Positions 1 to 9,374 are shown, counted from the stretch's first letter. The stretch is DNA of 57,817 bases from Bacteroidales bacterium (GCA_007134525.1 SLKR01000083.1:1-57817), one strand, 5' to 3'. Notes: generated by a model not told the origin, from the letters alone. Numbers and translations are program-made.

Positions 1-2208
1 ATATTTCTGTATTTCGCCGGGTTCTTTATTTTCCTGCTGATGCTAAAGGTAAATCCATGGATCGCACTTGCGGGGGCGGTGGGATTTGCATTCTCATCCT
101 ACCACTTTATCATAATTGAGGCCGGACATAACTCAAAAGCAGTTGCAATAGGCTATATGGCTCCTGTACTCGGGGCAATAATATATACATTAAGGGGACA
201 CATGTATACCGGGGGGCTGCTGTTTGCCATTTTCATGGGGCTGCAGCTCTATGCCAATCACTTTCAGATTACATATTACCTTGGTATCACCGCCGCATTT
301 TACGGTATATTTCAGCTTATCGGGCACATCAGGGAGAAAAGCCTGCCCTACTTTATGAAAAAACTCGCTGTATTAGTTGCAGGCCTTATAATAGCCATCG
401 GTATCAATATAGGGAATTTCTGGGGCACATATTCCTATACATCCGAAACCATGAGAGGCGGCAGTGAAATTACCCTGCGGGAAGAAACCCATGCAAGCGG
501 GCTTGACAGGGAGTATATCACAGCCTGGAGTTATGGTATCGGCGAAACCCTTACATTCCTGATCCCAAACGCGAAGGGTGGCTCAACCATGGCACTGGGC
601 AACAACGAAGCAGCACTCGAAAAGGTTGAACCCGCCTACAGGGGGATTATAGCCCAGGAAAACCATTACTGGGGCAATCAGCCATTTACAAGCGGTCCTG
701 TCTATCTTGGGGCAGTGGTGATGTTCTTCTTTTTCCTTGGAATTTTTTATATAAAGGGGCCGCTGAGGAAGGGGTTGCTGGCAGCTATAGTTCTGTCAGT
801 ATTGCTTTCATGGGGCAGGAACTTCATGCCACTGACCGGATTTTTCATTGATTACTTCCCGGCTTACGACAAATTCAGGGCAGTTTCAATGACACTGGTA
901 ATAGCGGAGCTTTGTGTACCTGCAATTGCATTCTTAGGGCTTTTCCGCATTTACAAAAAGCCTGATATGCTCTCGCTTAAGGATACCTCATTTGCAACAG
1001 CCCTGGGGCTTACCGCAGGCCTTTCCCTGCTTCTTTACCTTTTGCCAAGGCTTTTCCTCTCCTTTACAAGTGACATGGAAGCACAGGGGTACGCAGACAT
1101 GGCCGCACGTGAACCGGGAATGGCTGCACAGATCAATGAGTTCCTGTATAACCTGGAAAAGGCCAGGATCCACATATTCAGGGCCGATGCACTGAGGAGC
1201 TTTCTGTTTGCATCAGCTGCAGCACTTCTTACAATACTCTTTTCACTGAACAAAGTTGGAAGGCCCCTTTTTGTTGCTCTTTTGGTGCTGCTTATAACGG
1301 CAGATATGTGGCCGGTTAACCGAAGATACCTCAACAATGAACATTTTGCACCACGACGCAGGGTCGAGCGCCCATTCCCGATGAGGGAGGCAGACCAGCA
1401 CATTCTGCAGGACAATGAACAATTCAGGGTACTCGACCTGAGCGAAAATACCTTCAACAGTTCCAGGGCCTCATATTACCACCACTCAATCGGGGGATAT
1501 CACGGAGCCAAACTGCAGAGATATCAGGATCTCATTGACTTTCACATTATTGATGAGATGAGAGCCATTGCGGGCGCAATCGGCAGCGGATCAGAGAGTG
1601 GCAGCCTGGCCGATGTTTTGAGTGAAAGTACCGTGCTAAATATGCTTAACACCAGGTATATAATAGAAAGGGCCGACTCCAGGCCATTAAGTAACCCATA
1701 TGCAATGGGGAATGCATGGTTTGTCGACAATACAGAGATTGCCGGAAGTGCGGACGAAGAACTCCTGGGTCTTAATGGCCTTGACCTGTCATCAACAGCG
1801 ATAGTCGATGAAAGGTTCTCTTCCTCTATCGAACCGGCCTCTTTAGGGTCAGACAGCCAGGCAAGCATCGAGCTTGTTCAATACCAGCCGAACAGGCTGG
1901 TATATTCGTACAGTTCCGGCAGTCCCCAGCTGGCAGTATTTTCAGAAGTTTATTACCCTGACGGATGGGAGGTTTATATAAACGGTGAAGAGAAAGAACA
2001 CTTCCGGGCCAATTATATACTAAGGGCAATGTTAGTACCCGAAGGTGAGTTCGACATAGAGTTTCGTTTCAGGCCCAGACCATACTATACCGGACAATAC
2101 CTGGCACTTCTGTTCTCATCATTGCTTGTTGCCGGCATTCTTGCATATGCCTTCATACAGTGCAGGCGAATATTCAGGAAGAATAAAACAGTCAGCGCCG
2201 GGAGATGA
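1..2208 (+). CDS. YfhO-family multispanning membrane protein (5' truncated)
   Basis: The reading frame is open from base 1, so the true start lies upstream; at least 735 residues are present. The protein has about a dozen hydrophobic segments: a dense block of membrane spans in the N-terminal half, a large extracytoplasmic region, and a last span just before a basic tail. The C-terminal part has the YfhO-like pattern of a GW-x-V-Y-I-N-G turn, a R-A-N-Y-I-L-R-A stretch and an E-F-R-F-R-P-R motif ahead of the final helix. Family knowledge: Bacillus YfhO is implicated in glycosylating lipoteichoic acid. Bacteroidota lack that polymer, so the acceptor here is unknown. The stop overlaps the start of the downstream glycosyltransferase by 4 bp, which suggests translational coupling and a shared role in surface glycan or lipid-linked sugar metabolism (inference). 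Confidence 0.8.
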   Translation: MFLYFAGFFIFLLMLKVNPWIALAGAVGFAFSSYHFIIIEAGHNSKAVAIGYMAPVLGAIIYTLRGHMYTGGLLFAIFMGLQLYANHFQITYYLGITAAFYGIFQLIGHIREKSLPYFMKKLAVLVAGLIIAIGINIGNFWGTYSYTSETMRGGSEITLREETHASGLDREYITAWSYGIGETLTFLIPNAKGGSTMALGNNEAALEKVEPAYRGIIAQENHYWGNQPFTSGPVYLGAVVMFFFFLGIFYIKGPLRKGLLAAIVLSVLLSWGRNFMPLTGFFIDYFPAYDKFRAVSMTLVIAELCVPAIAFLGLFRIYKKPDMLSLKDTSFATALGLTAGLSLLLYLLPRLFLSFTSDMEAQGYADMAAREPGMAAQINEFLYNLEKARIHIFRADALRSFLFASAAALLTILFSLNKVGRPLFVALLVLLITADMWPVNRRYLNNEHFAPRRRVERPFPMREADQHILQDNEQFRVLDLSENTFNSSRASYYHHSIGGYHGAKLQRYQDLIDFHIIDEMRAIAGAIGSGSESGSLADVLSESTVLNMLNTRYIIERADSRPLSNPYAMGNAWFVDNTEIAGSADEELLGLNGLDLSSTAIVDERFSSSIEPASLGSDSQASIELVQYQPNRLVYSYSSGSPQLAVFSEVYYPDGWEVYINGEEKEHFRANYILRAMLVPEGEFDIEFRFRPRPYYTGQYLALLFSSLLVAGILAYAFIQCRRIFRKNKTVSAGR

Positions 2209-3509
2209 AAAAAGTACTTATAATAACCTATTACTGGCCACCCGGAACCGGAGCCGGAGTGTTGCGCTGGCTCAAGCTCTCCAAGTACCTCGGTGACTCC
2301 GGCTGGGAAAGCATTGTATACACTCCGGAGAATCCGGAAGCCCAGGGGACGGATCACTCACTGGAAAAAGATATTGCAGGCAGCACAACAGTTTTAAGGC
2401 GTCCTATAAAAGAGCCATACGGCATATACAAGATGCTTACCGGACGCAGAAAGAGTGAAAGGATACAGTCCGGTTTCCTCAGCGAGGATAAAAGGGGCGG
2501 TTTCACGGAAAAGCTCTCTGTATGGATTAGGGGGAACCTTTTTATTCCCGATGCACGCCGGTTATGGGTAAGACCTTCTGTTAAATACCTTTCCGGATGG
2601 CTTGAAAAAAACCCCGTTGATGCCATAGTATCTACCGGACCTCCCCACAGCATGCACCTGATCGCGATGAAGCTGAAGGAAAGCCTTGGCATCCCATGGC
2701 TGGCCGACTTCCGTGACCCCTGGACCCAGATCGACTTCTACGACAAGCTCATGCTTGGCAAAAGGGCCGACAGTAAACACAAAGAGCTGGAGAAAAAGGT
2801 TCTTTCCAGGGCTGACAAGCTGGTTACAGTGAGTGAAAACTGTGCACGCGGACTTGAAAAGATAGGAGGGCGTACCACAGAGATCGTCACCAACGGCTTT
2901 GATCCGGAAGACTTCAGGGATCTGCCGGGCACCGACTACGGCAGGTTTATTATAATGCACCTGGGATCCATGAATGCAGACCGCAACCCCGCTGTCCTGT
3001 TCAGGGTTTTGTCGGATCTGGTTAAAGAAAACAGTTTTTTCAGGGATAACCTTCGAATTGTCTTCACCGGGAAAACAGACTTCACTGTAAAGGAAAGTGC
3101 AGTTAAATACGGGCTTTCTGATTATGTGCGTTTCGATCCGCCTCTCCCCTACAGGGAAGCACTCAGAAAGGCCGCAAGGTCGGCCGTTTTACTGCTCCCG
3201 CTGAACAATACTAAAAATGTAAAGGGTATCACAACCGGAAAACTCTTCGACTACATCGCGCTGAAAAGGCCAGTACTGTGTATAGGGCCACCAGACGGGG
3301 ATGCAGCCAGGATAATTGGAAAAACCAACAGCGGGCTCACAGCCGGCTTTGAGGATTATGAAGTATGCAGGGAAATCCTTCTGAAGTTCTCTGAAAACTT
3401 TAAAAAAAGGAAGACCTGGCCCGTAAATGAGGATATGCTTGCCCAGTATGACAGAAGAGCATTGAGTACAAGAATTGCCGGCCTGCTTAATCAGATTAGC
3501 AGAAGTTGA
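2205..3509 (+). CDS. GT4-like glycosyltransferase
   Basis: A 434-residue cytosolic GT-B-fold glycosyltransferase. The N-terminal Rossmann domain begins with a MKKVLIITYYWPP strand followed by a glycine-rich turn, as in many GT4 enzymes. D-F-R-D-P-W is at 168-173. The C-terminal donor-binding half has the G-K-L-F-D-Y signature at 345-350, where most GT4 enzymes carry E-Y, so the acidic residue is conservatively changed. It probably transfers a nucleotide-activated sugar to a lipid or glycan acceptor; the sugar and acceptor cannot be read from the sequence. It starts inside the stop codon of the YfhO-like gene (ATGA overlap) and ends 7 bp from the convergent SLC13 gene, with no visible terminator between them. 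Confidence 0.85.
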   Translation: MKKVLIITYYWPPGTGAGVLRWLKLSKYLGDSGWESIVYTPENPEAQGTDHSLEKDIAGSTTVLRRPIKEPYGIYKMLTGRRKSERIQSGFLSEDKRGGFTEKLSVWIRGNLFIPDARRLWVRPSVKYLSGWLEKNPVDAIVSTGPPHSMHLIAMKLKESLGIPWLADFRDPWTQIDFYDKLMLGKRADSKHKELEKKVLSRADKLVTVSENCARGLEKIGGRTTEIVTNGFDPEDFRDLPGTDYGRFIIMHLGSMNADRNPAVLFRVLSDLVKENSFFRDNLRIVFTGKTDFTVKESAVKYGLSDYVRFDPPLPYREALRKAARSAVLLLPLNNTKNVKGITTGKLFDYIALKRPVLCIGPPDGDAARIIGKTNSGLTAGFEDYEVCREILLKFSENFKKRKTWPVNEDMLAQYDRRALSTRIAGLLNQISRS

Positions 3510-3516
3510 CAGAAGG

Positions 3517-5325
3517 TTAAAACGGGAAAAATACTGGTATCAGGAAAGTGGCAAGTATCCAGAATATTAAATTGAGCGGAGCTCCGACCCTAAGAAAGTC
3601 CTTAAAGCTGTAAGCACCAACCCCATATATCATAGTATTGGTTTGATAACCAACAGGTGTCATAAAACTTGATGAAGCAGCAAACGTTATTGCCATCAAT
3701 AAGGGCCGGGCATCAACACCCATCTCAACCGAAGCCGCTATGGCAATCGGTGTAAGAAGAACGGCACTGGCATTATTGCTCATGGATTCTGTAAGCAGCG
3801 AGGTTATCAGATAGAGACCTGAAATTATTGCAACCGGGCCCAGAGAACCCACCAGCATGATCATAGACTTACTTATTAGTGCTGCAGCACCCGATACATC
3901 AAGAGCAACACCGAGGCTCAGAGCGCCCGCAAGCAGGAAGATAACCTTCCAGTCTATCGCATTGTACGCCTCTTCCATAGTGATGCAGCGGGTAAGAACA
4001 AGGAACATGGAGCCGGTAATAGCGGCCATCATAATTGGCATGATCTCAAGGGATGCAAGCAGAACCACTACGGCAATGGTAAGTACAACCGTCAGCATTT
4101 TATCTGTGCGATACTCAGGAATATCAACCTCATTTACAATAAGGAATGTATTCCTGCCCTGAAGTTCAAGCTGCTGAAGGTTTACAAGATGAGCCTTGTC
4201 AACCTCAATAAGCAGTGTGTCTCCTGCCCTTAGTTCTGTGTTGGCAACCTTGTCGCGCATAAGCTCTCCCCTGTGGCGTATTGCCAGTACGGTTGCTCCG
4301 AATTTCTGTCTGAAACCTATCTGTTTTACACTTTTGCCCTCAAACGGGCTGTTGGGTGCAACAACCGCCTCCACAAGCACTACATTTTCATTATTCTGGT
4401 TATAATTATCACCCTCTATCTCCCTGAACTTTGCATCACTCTTTAAGATAATACCTTCCCTATCCTTTAGGGTCTTTATCTTTTGTACATCGCATCTGAC
4501 CTTGAGTATATCGCTCTCTTCCAGACGCATTTCACCCGATGGGTTAATAAATACATCACCCTTTCTCTTTACCTCCAGTATATCGATATCCAGCTTCTTA
4601 ACCAGAGGCGAGTTTTTTATCGTCTTGCCCACGGATGAAGCATTTGCAAGAAGTATTATCTCGGTGAGGTAATCACCCATGCCGAACTTCTTTATAAGTC
4701 CATTTTCCCCACCCCTGTCAGGAATCAGGTGGATGCCTATGGTCATCATATATACAAGCCCTACCCCAAAGAATACCAGTCCCATCCTGCTCATTTCGAA
4801 CATGGAGAATGGCTCCAGGTCGTATTCGGTTGCTACACCGCTTACAAGTATATTCGTTGAAGTACCTATCAAAGTGCAAACGCCTCCGAACATCGAAGCA
4901 AAAGAAAGTGGCATTAACATCTTGGCCAGGCTTAATTTTGATTGTGCAGCAGCCCCGACCATAATTGGTATGAATATCGCAACAACAGGAGTATTGTTTA
5001 TAAATGCTGAGATAACCCCGACAGTTATCATAGTTACCAGTATCCCTACCCAGAAATTGTACTTAAAGAGCTGGGCGATCCTGTTCCCTATGCTTACCAC
5101 AGCCCCAGACTTGAAGAGGGCGGCACTTAGCACAAACATGAACGCCACTGTTATTGTAGCTGTATTGCTGAACCCCGACACTCCCTGTACCGGAGTCAGC
5201 ACACCGCTTATAACAAGTACCGACATGGCTACAATTGCCACCACGTCAACAGGATATCGTTCGGTGGCAAACATTACAACTGCCCCTGCCAGCACTACCA
5301 GAACAATACCTATCTCAAGTGTCAT
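3517..5325 (-). CDS. SLC13/DASS-type anion permease with RCK_C domains
   Basis: A 602-residue inner-membrane transporter. Two membrane halves flank a soluble insert at about residues 205-390. The insert contains two TrkA-C/RCK_C-like modules, recognisable by repeated E-x-D-I-L-K-V-R and A-G-D-T-L-L-I-E-V type strands. Each membrane half carries a S-N-N/T-S-T-N-like re-entrant motif (around SxSTNILVSG and SMSNNASAVLLTP), as in Na+-coupled dicarboxylate or sulfate transporters. Family members move citrate, succinate or sulfate; the substrate is not decidable here. The RCK_C insert suggests ligand gating (inference). It lies 114 bp downstream of the DUF4783 gene on the same strand, and a TAnnTTTG-type element precedes it, so it probably has its own promoter. 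Confidence 0.85.
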   Translation of the reverse strand: MTLEIGIVLVVLAGAVVMFATERYPVDVVAIVAMSVLVISGVLTPVQGVSGFSNTATITVAFMFVLSAALFKSGAVVSIGNRIAQLFKYNFWVGILVTMITVGVISAFINNTPVVAIFIPIMVGAAAQSKLSLAKMLMPLSFASMFGGVCTLIGTSTNILVSGVATEYDLEPFSMFEMSRMGLVFFGVGLVYMMTIGIHLIPDRGGENGLIKKFGMGDYLTEIILLANASSVGKTIKNSPLVKKLDIDILEVKRKGDVFINPSGEMRLEESDILKVRCDVQKIKTLKDREGIILKSDAKFREIEGDNYNQNNENVVLVEAVVAPNSPFEGKSVKQIGFRQKFGATVLAIRHRGELMRDKVANTELRAGDTLLIEVDKAHLVNLQQLELQGRNTFLIVNEVDIPEYRTDKMLTVVLTIAVVVLLASLEIMPIMMAAITGSMFLVLTRCITMEEAYNAIDWKVIFLLAGALSLGVALDVSGAAALISKSMIMLVGSLGPVAIISGLYLITSLLTESMSNNASAVLLTPIAIAASVEMGVDARPLLMAITFAASSSFMTPVGYQTNTMIYGVGAYSFKDFLRVGAPLNLIFWILATFLIPVFFPF

Positions 5326-5367
5326 GTAATTATCCTATCCCTGTTTGAGTAAGAATAACTAAAAATA

Positions 5368-5375
5368 CAAACTTA
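5368..5375 (-). promoter_or_regulatory. Candidate -7 element for the SLC13 gene
   Basis: On the minus strand this octamer reads TAAGTTTG, an exact match to the Bacteroidota housekeeping -7 consensus TAnnTTTG. It ends 42 bp before the SLC13 start codon, giving a leader of about 35 nt. No convincing -33 TTTG is present at the expected spacing, so this is a candidate only. Confidence 0.4.
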
Positions 5376-5439
5376 TTGACAAAAAACGGTAATTAGAGCT
5401 TGCAGAAAAGATTTTTTAAATGCAACTGCGTGTAAAATG

Positions 5440-5853
5440 CTATTGTTGCTCAAGCTGCAAATAGTGAAGGAAATGTGAATTTGAAAGATTCTTTATAAGG
5501 AAGTAGGTTCGGTAATATCTGCCATTTTTAGTAAAAAGCCTGCCTATAACAAATACTGAGCCGTCCTGTGAGTAACCGTGATATATTATTATAAATGAAG
5601 AAGGTTTATCCCGGGAAAAAAAGTCTCTGATGATTATCTCCGACTGTGACTTGCTGAAAGTTCCCTCGGCACGCGGCATTGAAAGTTCAACATTGGTACC
5701 GAAAAAACTTGCAATACCCTTGGCATTTCCGTCCTCAAACGCCTTCACAATGTCACTGACCATACGGTCTGCCTCCTGGGCCCGCAAACCGGGGCCGGTA
5801 TGTGAAAAGAGAAGGAGCGCAAACAGAATGCACAAAAAATACCTGCAGGACAT
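5440..5853 (-). CDS. DUF4783 family exported protein
   Basis: A 137-residue protein with a signal peptide (hydrophobic core at about residues 5-18, followed by R-A-Q at the likely cleavage site). The mature part is a small NTF2/lumazine-like alpha+beta domain of the DUF4783 type, with a G-N-A-K-G-I-A-S-F-F segment and a closing Y-R-T-Y-F-L-I-K strand. The biochemical role is unknown. In many Bacteroidota this family sits beside nadC and rlmH. Here rlmH is divergent, 123-132 bp away, and nadC is absent from the window. The predicted location is the periplasm or, if the small Cys-containing N-terminus is lipidated, the membrane; no clear lipobox is seen, so soluble periplasmic is favoured. Confidence 0.75.
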   Translation of the reverse strand: MSCRYFLCILFALLLFSHTGPGLRAQEADRMVSDIVKAFEDGNAKGIASFFGTNVELSMPRAEGTFSKSQSEIIIRDFFSRDKPSSFIIIYHGYSQDGSVFVIGRLFTKNGRYYRTYFLIKNLSNSHFLHYLQLEQQ

Positions 5854-5944
5854 TATCGCCAGGAATAATTAGTAAAATAACAAAGCCTAACCTTAATTAA
5901 CATCAAAAATCAATCCAAATTAAACCGCATTTTTTAAAATCGTT

Positions 5945-5952
5945 TAAATTTG
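5945..5952 (+). promoter_or_regulatory. Candidate -7 element for rlmH
   Basis: TAAATTTG matches TAnnTTTG exactly and ends 33 bp before the chosen rlmH start, which fits a short leader. The -33 region is A/T-rich without a clean TTTG. Confidence 0.45.
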
Positions 5953-5985
5953 CAGAGCCTGAATTAACTCACCTAAATGCCCGGA

Positions 5986-6459
5986 ATGAAAATACAGCTG
6001 CTTCTGATAGGAAAAACCGACAAGGCTTATATTGAAGAGGGTATAAATGAATACCTTGGCAGGTTAAGGCACTATGCCGATACGGAGATCATAATTGCAC
6101 CTGTCAAAAAGCAATGGAGTAAACTTCCAGTACAGGAAAGAAAGGAGAAGGAAGCAGAAGTGATCCTTAAGCATATAATGCAGTCTGACCGGTGTATCCT
6201 ATTGGACGAAAAGGGTAAATCGCTTAACTCCGGAGGATTTGCAAACCTACTCGGGCAAATTATGAGCGGTCCCTATAAAAAATTGCTTTTTGTAGTAGGC
6301 GGACCCTGGGGCTTCAGCCCTGAGGTGTACAGAAAGGCTCATATGAAGCTGTCGCTCTCAGCCATGACCTTCTCCCACCAGGTAATAAGGATCATTTTCC
6401 TTGAGCAGCTTTACAGGGCAATGACAATTATCAGGGGAGAGCCTTACCATAACCAATAG
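5986..6459 (+). CDS. rlmH: 23S rRNA (pseudouridine-1915-N3)-methyltransferase RlmH
   Basis: This SPOUT-class, SAM-dependent enzyme methylates pseudouridine 1915 in helix 69 of 23S rRNA, acting on assembled 70S ribosomes. The trefoil-knot SAM-binding motifs are visible: V-V-G-G-P-W-G-F near residue 100, and the conserved C-terminal block S-A-M-T-F-S-H-Q through L-E-Q-L-Y-R-A-M ending in G-E-P-Y-H-N. The start chosen gives 157 residues beginning M-K-I-Q, the usual family length and N-terminus. An ATG nine bases upstream (5977) would add only M-P-G. It is divergent from the DUF4783 gene and ends 11 bp from the convergent Trx-reductase fusion. Confidence 0.95.
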   Translation: MKIQLLLIGKTDKAYIEEGINEYLGRLRHYADTEIIIAPVKKQWSKLPVQERKEKEAEVILKHIMQSDRCILLDEKGKSLNSGGFANLLGQIMSGPYKKLLFVVGGPWGFSPEVYRKAHMKLSLSAMTFSHQVIRIIFLEQLYRAMTIIRGEPYHNQ

Positions 6460-6470
6460 GAGAGGGTAAA

Positions 6471-7736
6471 TCAATCTTCCCGGGCCATCGACAGGGAAGC
6501 AATCGTACCGTCTGCCACTGCAGTTGTTATCTGCCTTACCTTCTTGCTAACAACATCACCTGCAGCATATACACCGGGAATGCTGGTTCGCATCTCTTCA
6601 TCAACCCTGATATATCCCCATTCATCTTTTTCCAGGGGCTCAACTATCAGGTCAAGGTTGGGTTTCATGCCAACAAAAACGAATACGCCATCAGCAGTTA
6701 TCTCTTTTATTTGACCGGTTGAAAGATCTTCGGCCTTTACAACCATCTTGTCATTCCTTTTTTCAAAGCCCCTGGGCTCGTGCGAGTAAAGAATATTTAT
6801 CTTGGGATCAGCCATCGCCTTTTCCTGTGCGGCTTTATTGGCAGTAAGTTGGGGGAGCTGCTGAACCATGGTTATCCCGGAGGCAAATTTTGAGATAAGC
6901 TCCGATTCCTCTACAGCGGTATTTCCCCCGCCTATAATCACCACCTGTTTGTCATGATAATATTTCGCATCACAGGTGGCGCAGTAGGATATTCCCTTTC
7001 CATAATACTCTTTCTCTCCTTCAATACCTAGATAACGCGGAGAGGCACCTGTGCTTATAAGTATTTTGTTTGCACGTATGGTTTCATGACCATCAACAAC
7101 AACCTCCTTTTTTCTGAGGTCAACCCTGTTTATGTCAACTGCCACCCTCATCCTGGCACCGGCTTCCTTTGCCTGCTCAGACATATAATGGGCAAGCATG
7201 AAACCCGGCTGGGGTTTTACAAAACCCGGGTAATTGCTTACCATATGAGTTGTAGATACCTGCCCGCCCGGAAGGGCCGGATCGACCAGAAGGGTATCTA
7301 TCCTGGCCTGTGCAAGGTATATGGCAGCAGCAAGTCCACCAGGTCCGGCACCCAGTATCAGCGCATCAGTTTCTGTGGTTTTCGGTTTGATCCCTGAATG
7401 TATCTTGCTCACTCTGTCCTGAGGCAACAAGGCATCAAGATTTCTCATGATATCCGATCTCTTTATGCCTCCGGTAAGCACTTCGCCTGTTTGCTTTCCT
7501 TTTTTAAAGAACAGGACTGTCGGGGAAGAGCTTACCCCAAGCTCTCCGGCCAGCTCCCGGTTCTCCTGCCTGAATATTTTCAAAAACCTTACATCTTCCC
7601 CGTAAAGCTTGTCGAGTGACTCAAATTTTGGTGCGAGCGCCTCGCAGGGAGGGCATTCGGTCGAATAGAAATCCAGGACTACATTTTCATTTGTCTGCAG
7701 CTCCTTTTTAAAGGAGCCCTGTGTTATTTCAATCAT
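6471..7736 (-). CDS. N-terminal thioredoxin fused to thioredoxin-reductase-like flavoprotein
   Basis: A 421-residue fusion. Residues 1-105 form a thioredoxin domain with active site C-P-P-C (28-31) instead of C-G-P-C, and no tryptophan before it. After a short linker comes a low-molecular-weight thioredoxin-reductase-like domain: FAD-binding G-A-G-P-G-G at 129-134, redox-active C-A-T-C at 252-255, second nucleotide-binding G-G-G-N-T-A at 269-274, and the C-terminal G-V-Y-A-A-G-D FAD motif near 388-395. The H-R-R-x-x-x-R motif that grips the NADPH 2'-phosphate is replaced by a Q-Q-L-P-Q-L-T segment at about 292-298, so NADPH may not be the donor (inference). The start at 7736 (ATG) is preferred over an upstream TTG at 7778, because family proteins begin right at the first thioredoxin strand. 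A cytosolic disulfide-reduction role is likely. Confidence 0.88.
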   Translation of the reverse strand: MIEITQGSFKKELQTNENVVLDFYSTECPPCEALAPKFESLDKLYGEDVRFLKIFRQENRELAGELGVSSSPTVLFFKKGKQTGEVLTGGIKRSDIMRNLDALLPQDRVSKIHSGIKPKTTETDALILGAGPGGLAAAIYLAQARIDTLLVDPALPGGQVSTTHMVSNYPGFVKPQPGFMLAHYMSEQAKEAGARMRVAVDINRVDLRKKEVVVDGHETIRANKILISTGASPRYLGIEGEKEYYGKGISYCATCDAKYYHDKQVVIIGGGNTAVEESELISKFASGITMVQQLPQLTANKAAQEKAMADPKINILYSHEPRGFEKRNDKMVVKAEDLSTGQIKEITADGVFVFVGMKPNLDLIVEPLEKDEWGYIRVDEEMRTSIPGVYAAGDVVSKKVRQITTAVADGTIASLSMARED

Positions 7737-7868
7737 ATATATTTCTATCTTTATATGTTTATTGGTCAAGGATAACAAAATCCCTGCCAGGATGCAAAAT
7801 ATGACATTCTGTCAATTTCCGCGATAATTTCATAAATTTATAATAAAGTTTTAAAAAAAAGCATAATT

Positions 7869-9374
7869 ATGATAAGAAAGGTATTGGTGGCCAACCGCGG
7901 AGAAATTGCGGTACGTATTGTCCGTTCCTGCCGCGAAATGGACATCCTTACAGTAGCTGTATACTCTGATGCAGACCGCAAGGCATTGCATGTGCTGTAT
8001 GCAGATGAGGCATTTCACATAGGTCCCTCTCCTTCTGTAGATTCTTACCTGAACATCGACAATATAATGAGGGCTGCCCGGCTAAGCGGTGCAGATGCAA
8101 TTCACCCGGGCTACGGATTTCTTTCTGAGAACCCTGAATTCCCCTCCCGCTGCCAGAAGGAGGGGATTATTTTCATTGGCCCCCCTCCCACTGCAATATC
8201 AACGATGGGCGACAAGATAACAGCACGCAGAACAATGATCAATGCAGGGGTGCCCGTGGTTCCAGGAGCAGAAGGCAAAATAACTTCAGAGGCAGAGGCA
8301 TTTGAGGTAATAAATCAGATTGGCCTTCCTGTAATGATAAAGGCATCAGCCGGAGGAGGCGGCAAGGGGATGCGCCTTGTATCCAAAGAGGGGGAAATAA
8401 AATCCGCACTCAGGTCAGCAAGCTCCGAAGCCAGGACAGCATTCGGCGACGATTCGGTATTTATTGAAAAGTACATTGAATCTCCCCATCATATCGAGTT
8501 CCAGATACTTGCCGACAGCCACGGTAACGTGATCCAGCTATTTGAAAGGGAGTGTTCCATTCAGAGAAGGCACCAGAAGATAATTGAGGAAACCCCCTCG
8601 CCTTTCCTTAGCAGCGAAAGGAGGATACAGATGGGTGAAGCTGCGGTAGCAGCAGCAAGGGCAGTTGACTATCAGGGGGCAGGCACTGTGGAGTTCATTG
8701 TTGACAAAGACCAGAACTACTACTTTCTGGAGATGAACACCAGGCTGCAGGTAGAGCACCCGATTACGGAGAGGGTGGTCGGGGTTGACCTGGTAAAGGA
8801 ACAGATCAATATTGCCAACGGAAATGCCCTGCAGCTGAAACAGGAAGATTTGAAACAACACGGGCATGCAATAGAGTGCAGGGTATATGCAGAGGATCCC
8901 GCGAACAACTTCATGCCTGCACCAGGCTTGGTAACCCATATAGACATTCCCTATGGAGTCGGTGTAAGGGTTGACGGCTCAATTTACGAGGGTTTTGAGA
9001 TACCCCTTTACTACGACCCCCTGATAGCCAAGCTTATAGTCTGGGGCAAGGACAGGCAGGATGCCCTTGAAAGAAGCAGGAGGGCACTCCGTGAGTTCAA
9101 GATTGCAGGGGTCAAGAATAATCTGCTGTTCCTGGAGCGCATACTCCTGTCGGAGGGTTTTGCCGGGGGAGATTATACCACTCACTACATTGAGGAAAAC
9201 CGCGATTTTCTGATGCAGGAAGACCGCTGCGAGGACCATTGCGAGGATATAGTCATCATTACAGCCTTTATGGAATACCTGCAGAAAGTTAAAAAAGCCA
9301 GCCCTAAAGAGATGACCGCGATAAAGAACAATTGGAAGGATTACAGCAGGGTAAGAAGCGTACTGAAACTGTAA
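7869..9374 (+). CDS. accC: Biotin carboxylase subunit of acyl-CoA carboxylase
   Basis: A 501-residue ATP-grasp enzyme that carboxylates biotin on the carrier protein using ATP and bicarbonate. It opens with the conserved K-V-L-V-A-N-R-G-E-I-A strand. It has the glycine-rich ATP lid (A-G-G-G-G-K-G-M-R) near residue 165 and the catalytic block E-M-N-T-R-L-Q-V-E-H-P near 290. The biotin-carboxylase C-terminal domain is present, plus a tail of about 50 residues. It is the first gene of a three-gene operon with a separate biotin carrier (11 bp downstream) and a carboxyltransferase of the propionyl-CoA type. The set therefore most likely works as propionyl-CoA carboxylase rather than as the fatty-acid-synthesis acetyl-CoA carboxylase (inference from the partner subunit). 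Confidence 0.92.
   Translation: MIRKVLVANRGEIAVRIVRSCREMDILTVAVYSDADRKALHVLYADEAFHIGPSPSVDSYLNIDNIMRAARLSGADAIHPGYGFLSENPEFPSRCQKEGIIFIGPPPTAISTMGDKITARRTMINAGVPVVPGAEGKITSEAEAFEVINQIGLPVMIKASAGGGGKGMRLVSKEGEIKSALRSASSEARTAFGDDSVFIEKYIESPHHIEFQILADSHGNVIQLFERECSIQRRHQKIIEETPSPFLSSERRIQMGEAAVAAARAVDYQGAGTVEFIVDKDQNYYFLEMNTRLQVEHPITERVVGVDLVKEQINIANGNALQLKQEDLKQHGHAIECRVYAEDPANNFMPAPGLVTHIDIPYGVGVRVDGSIYEGFEIPLYYDPLIAKLIVWGKDRQDALERSRRALREFKIAGVKNNLLFLERILLSEGFAGGDYTTHYIEENRDFLMQEDRCEDHCEDIVIITAFMEYLQKVKKASPKEMTAIKNNWKDYSRVRSVLKL

Noticed and set aside
7737..7778. Upstream TTG start adding 14 residues to the Trx-reductase fusion
   Set aside because: The extra residues are not thioredoxin-like and an ATG sits exactly at the expected first strand.
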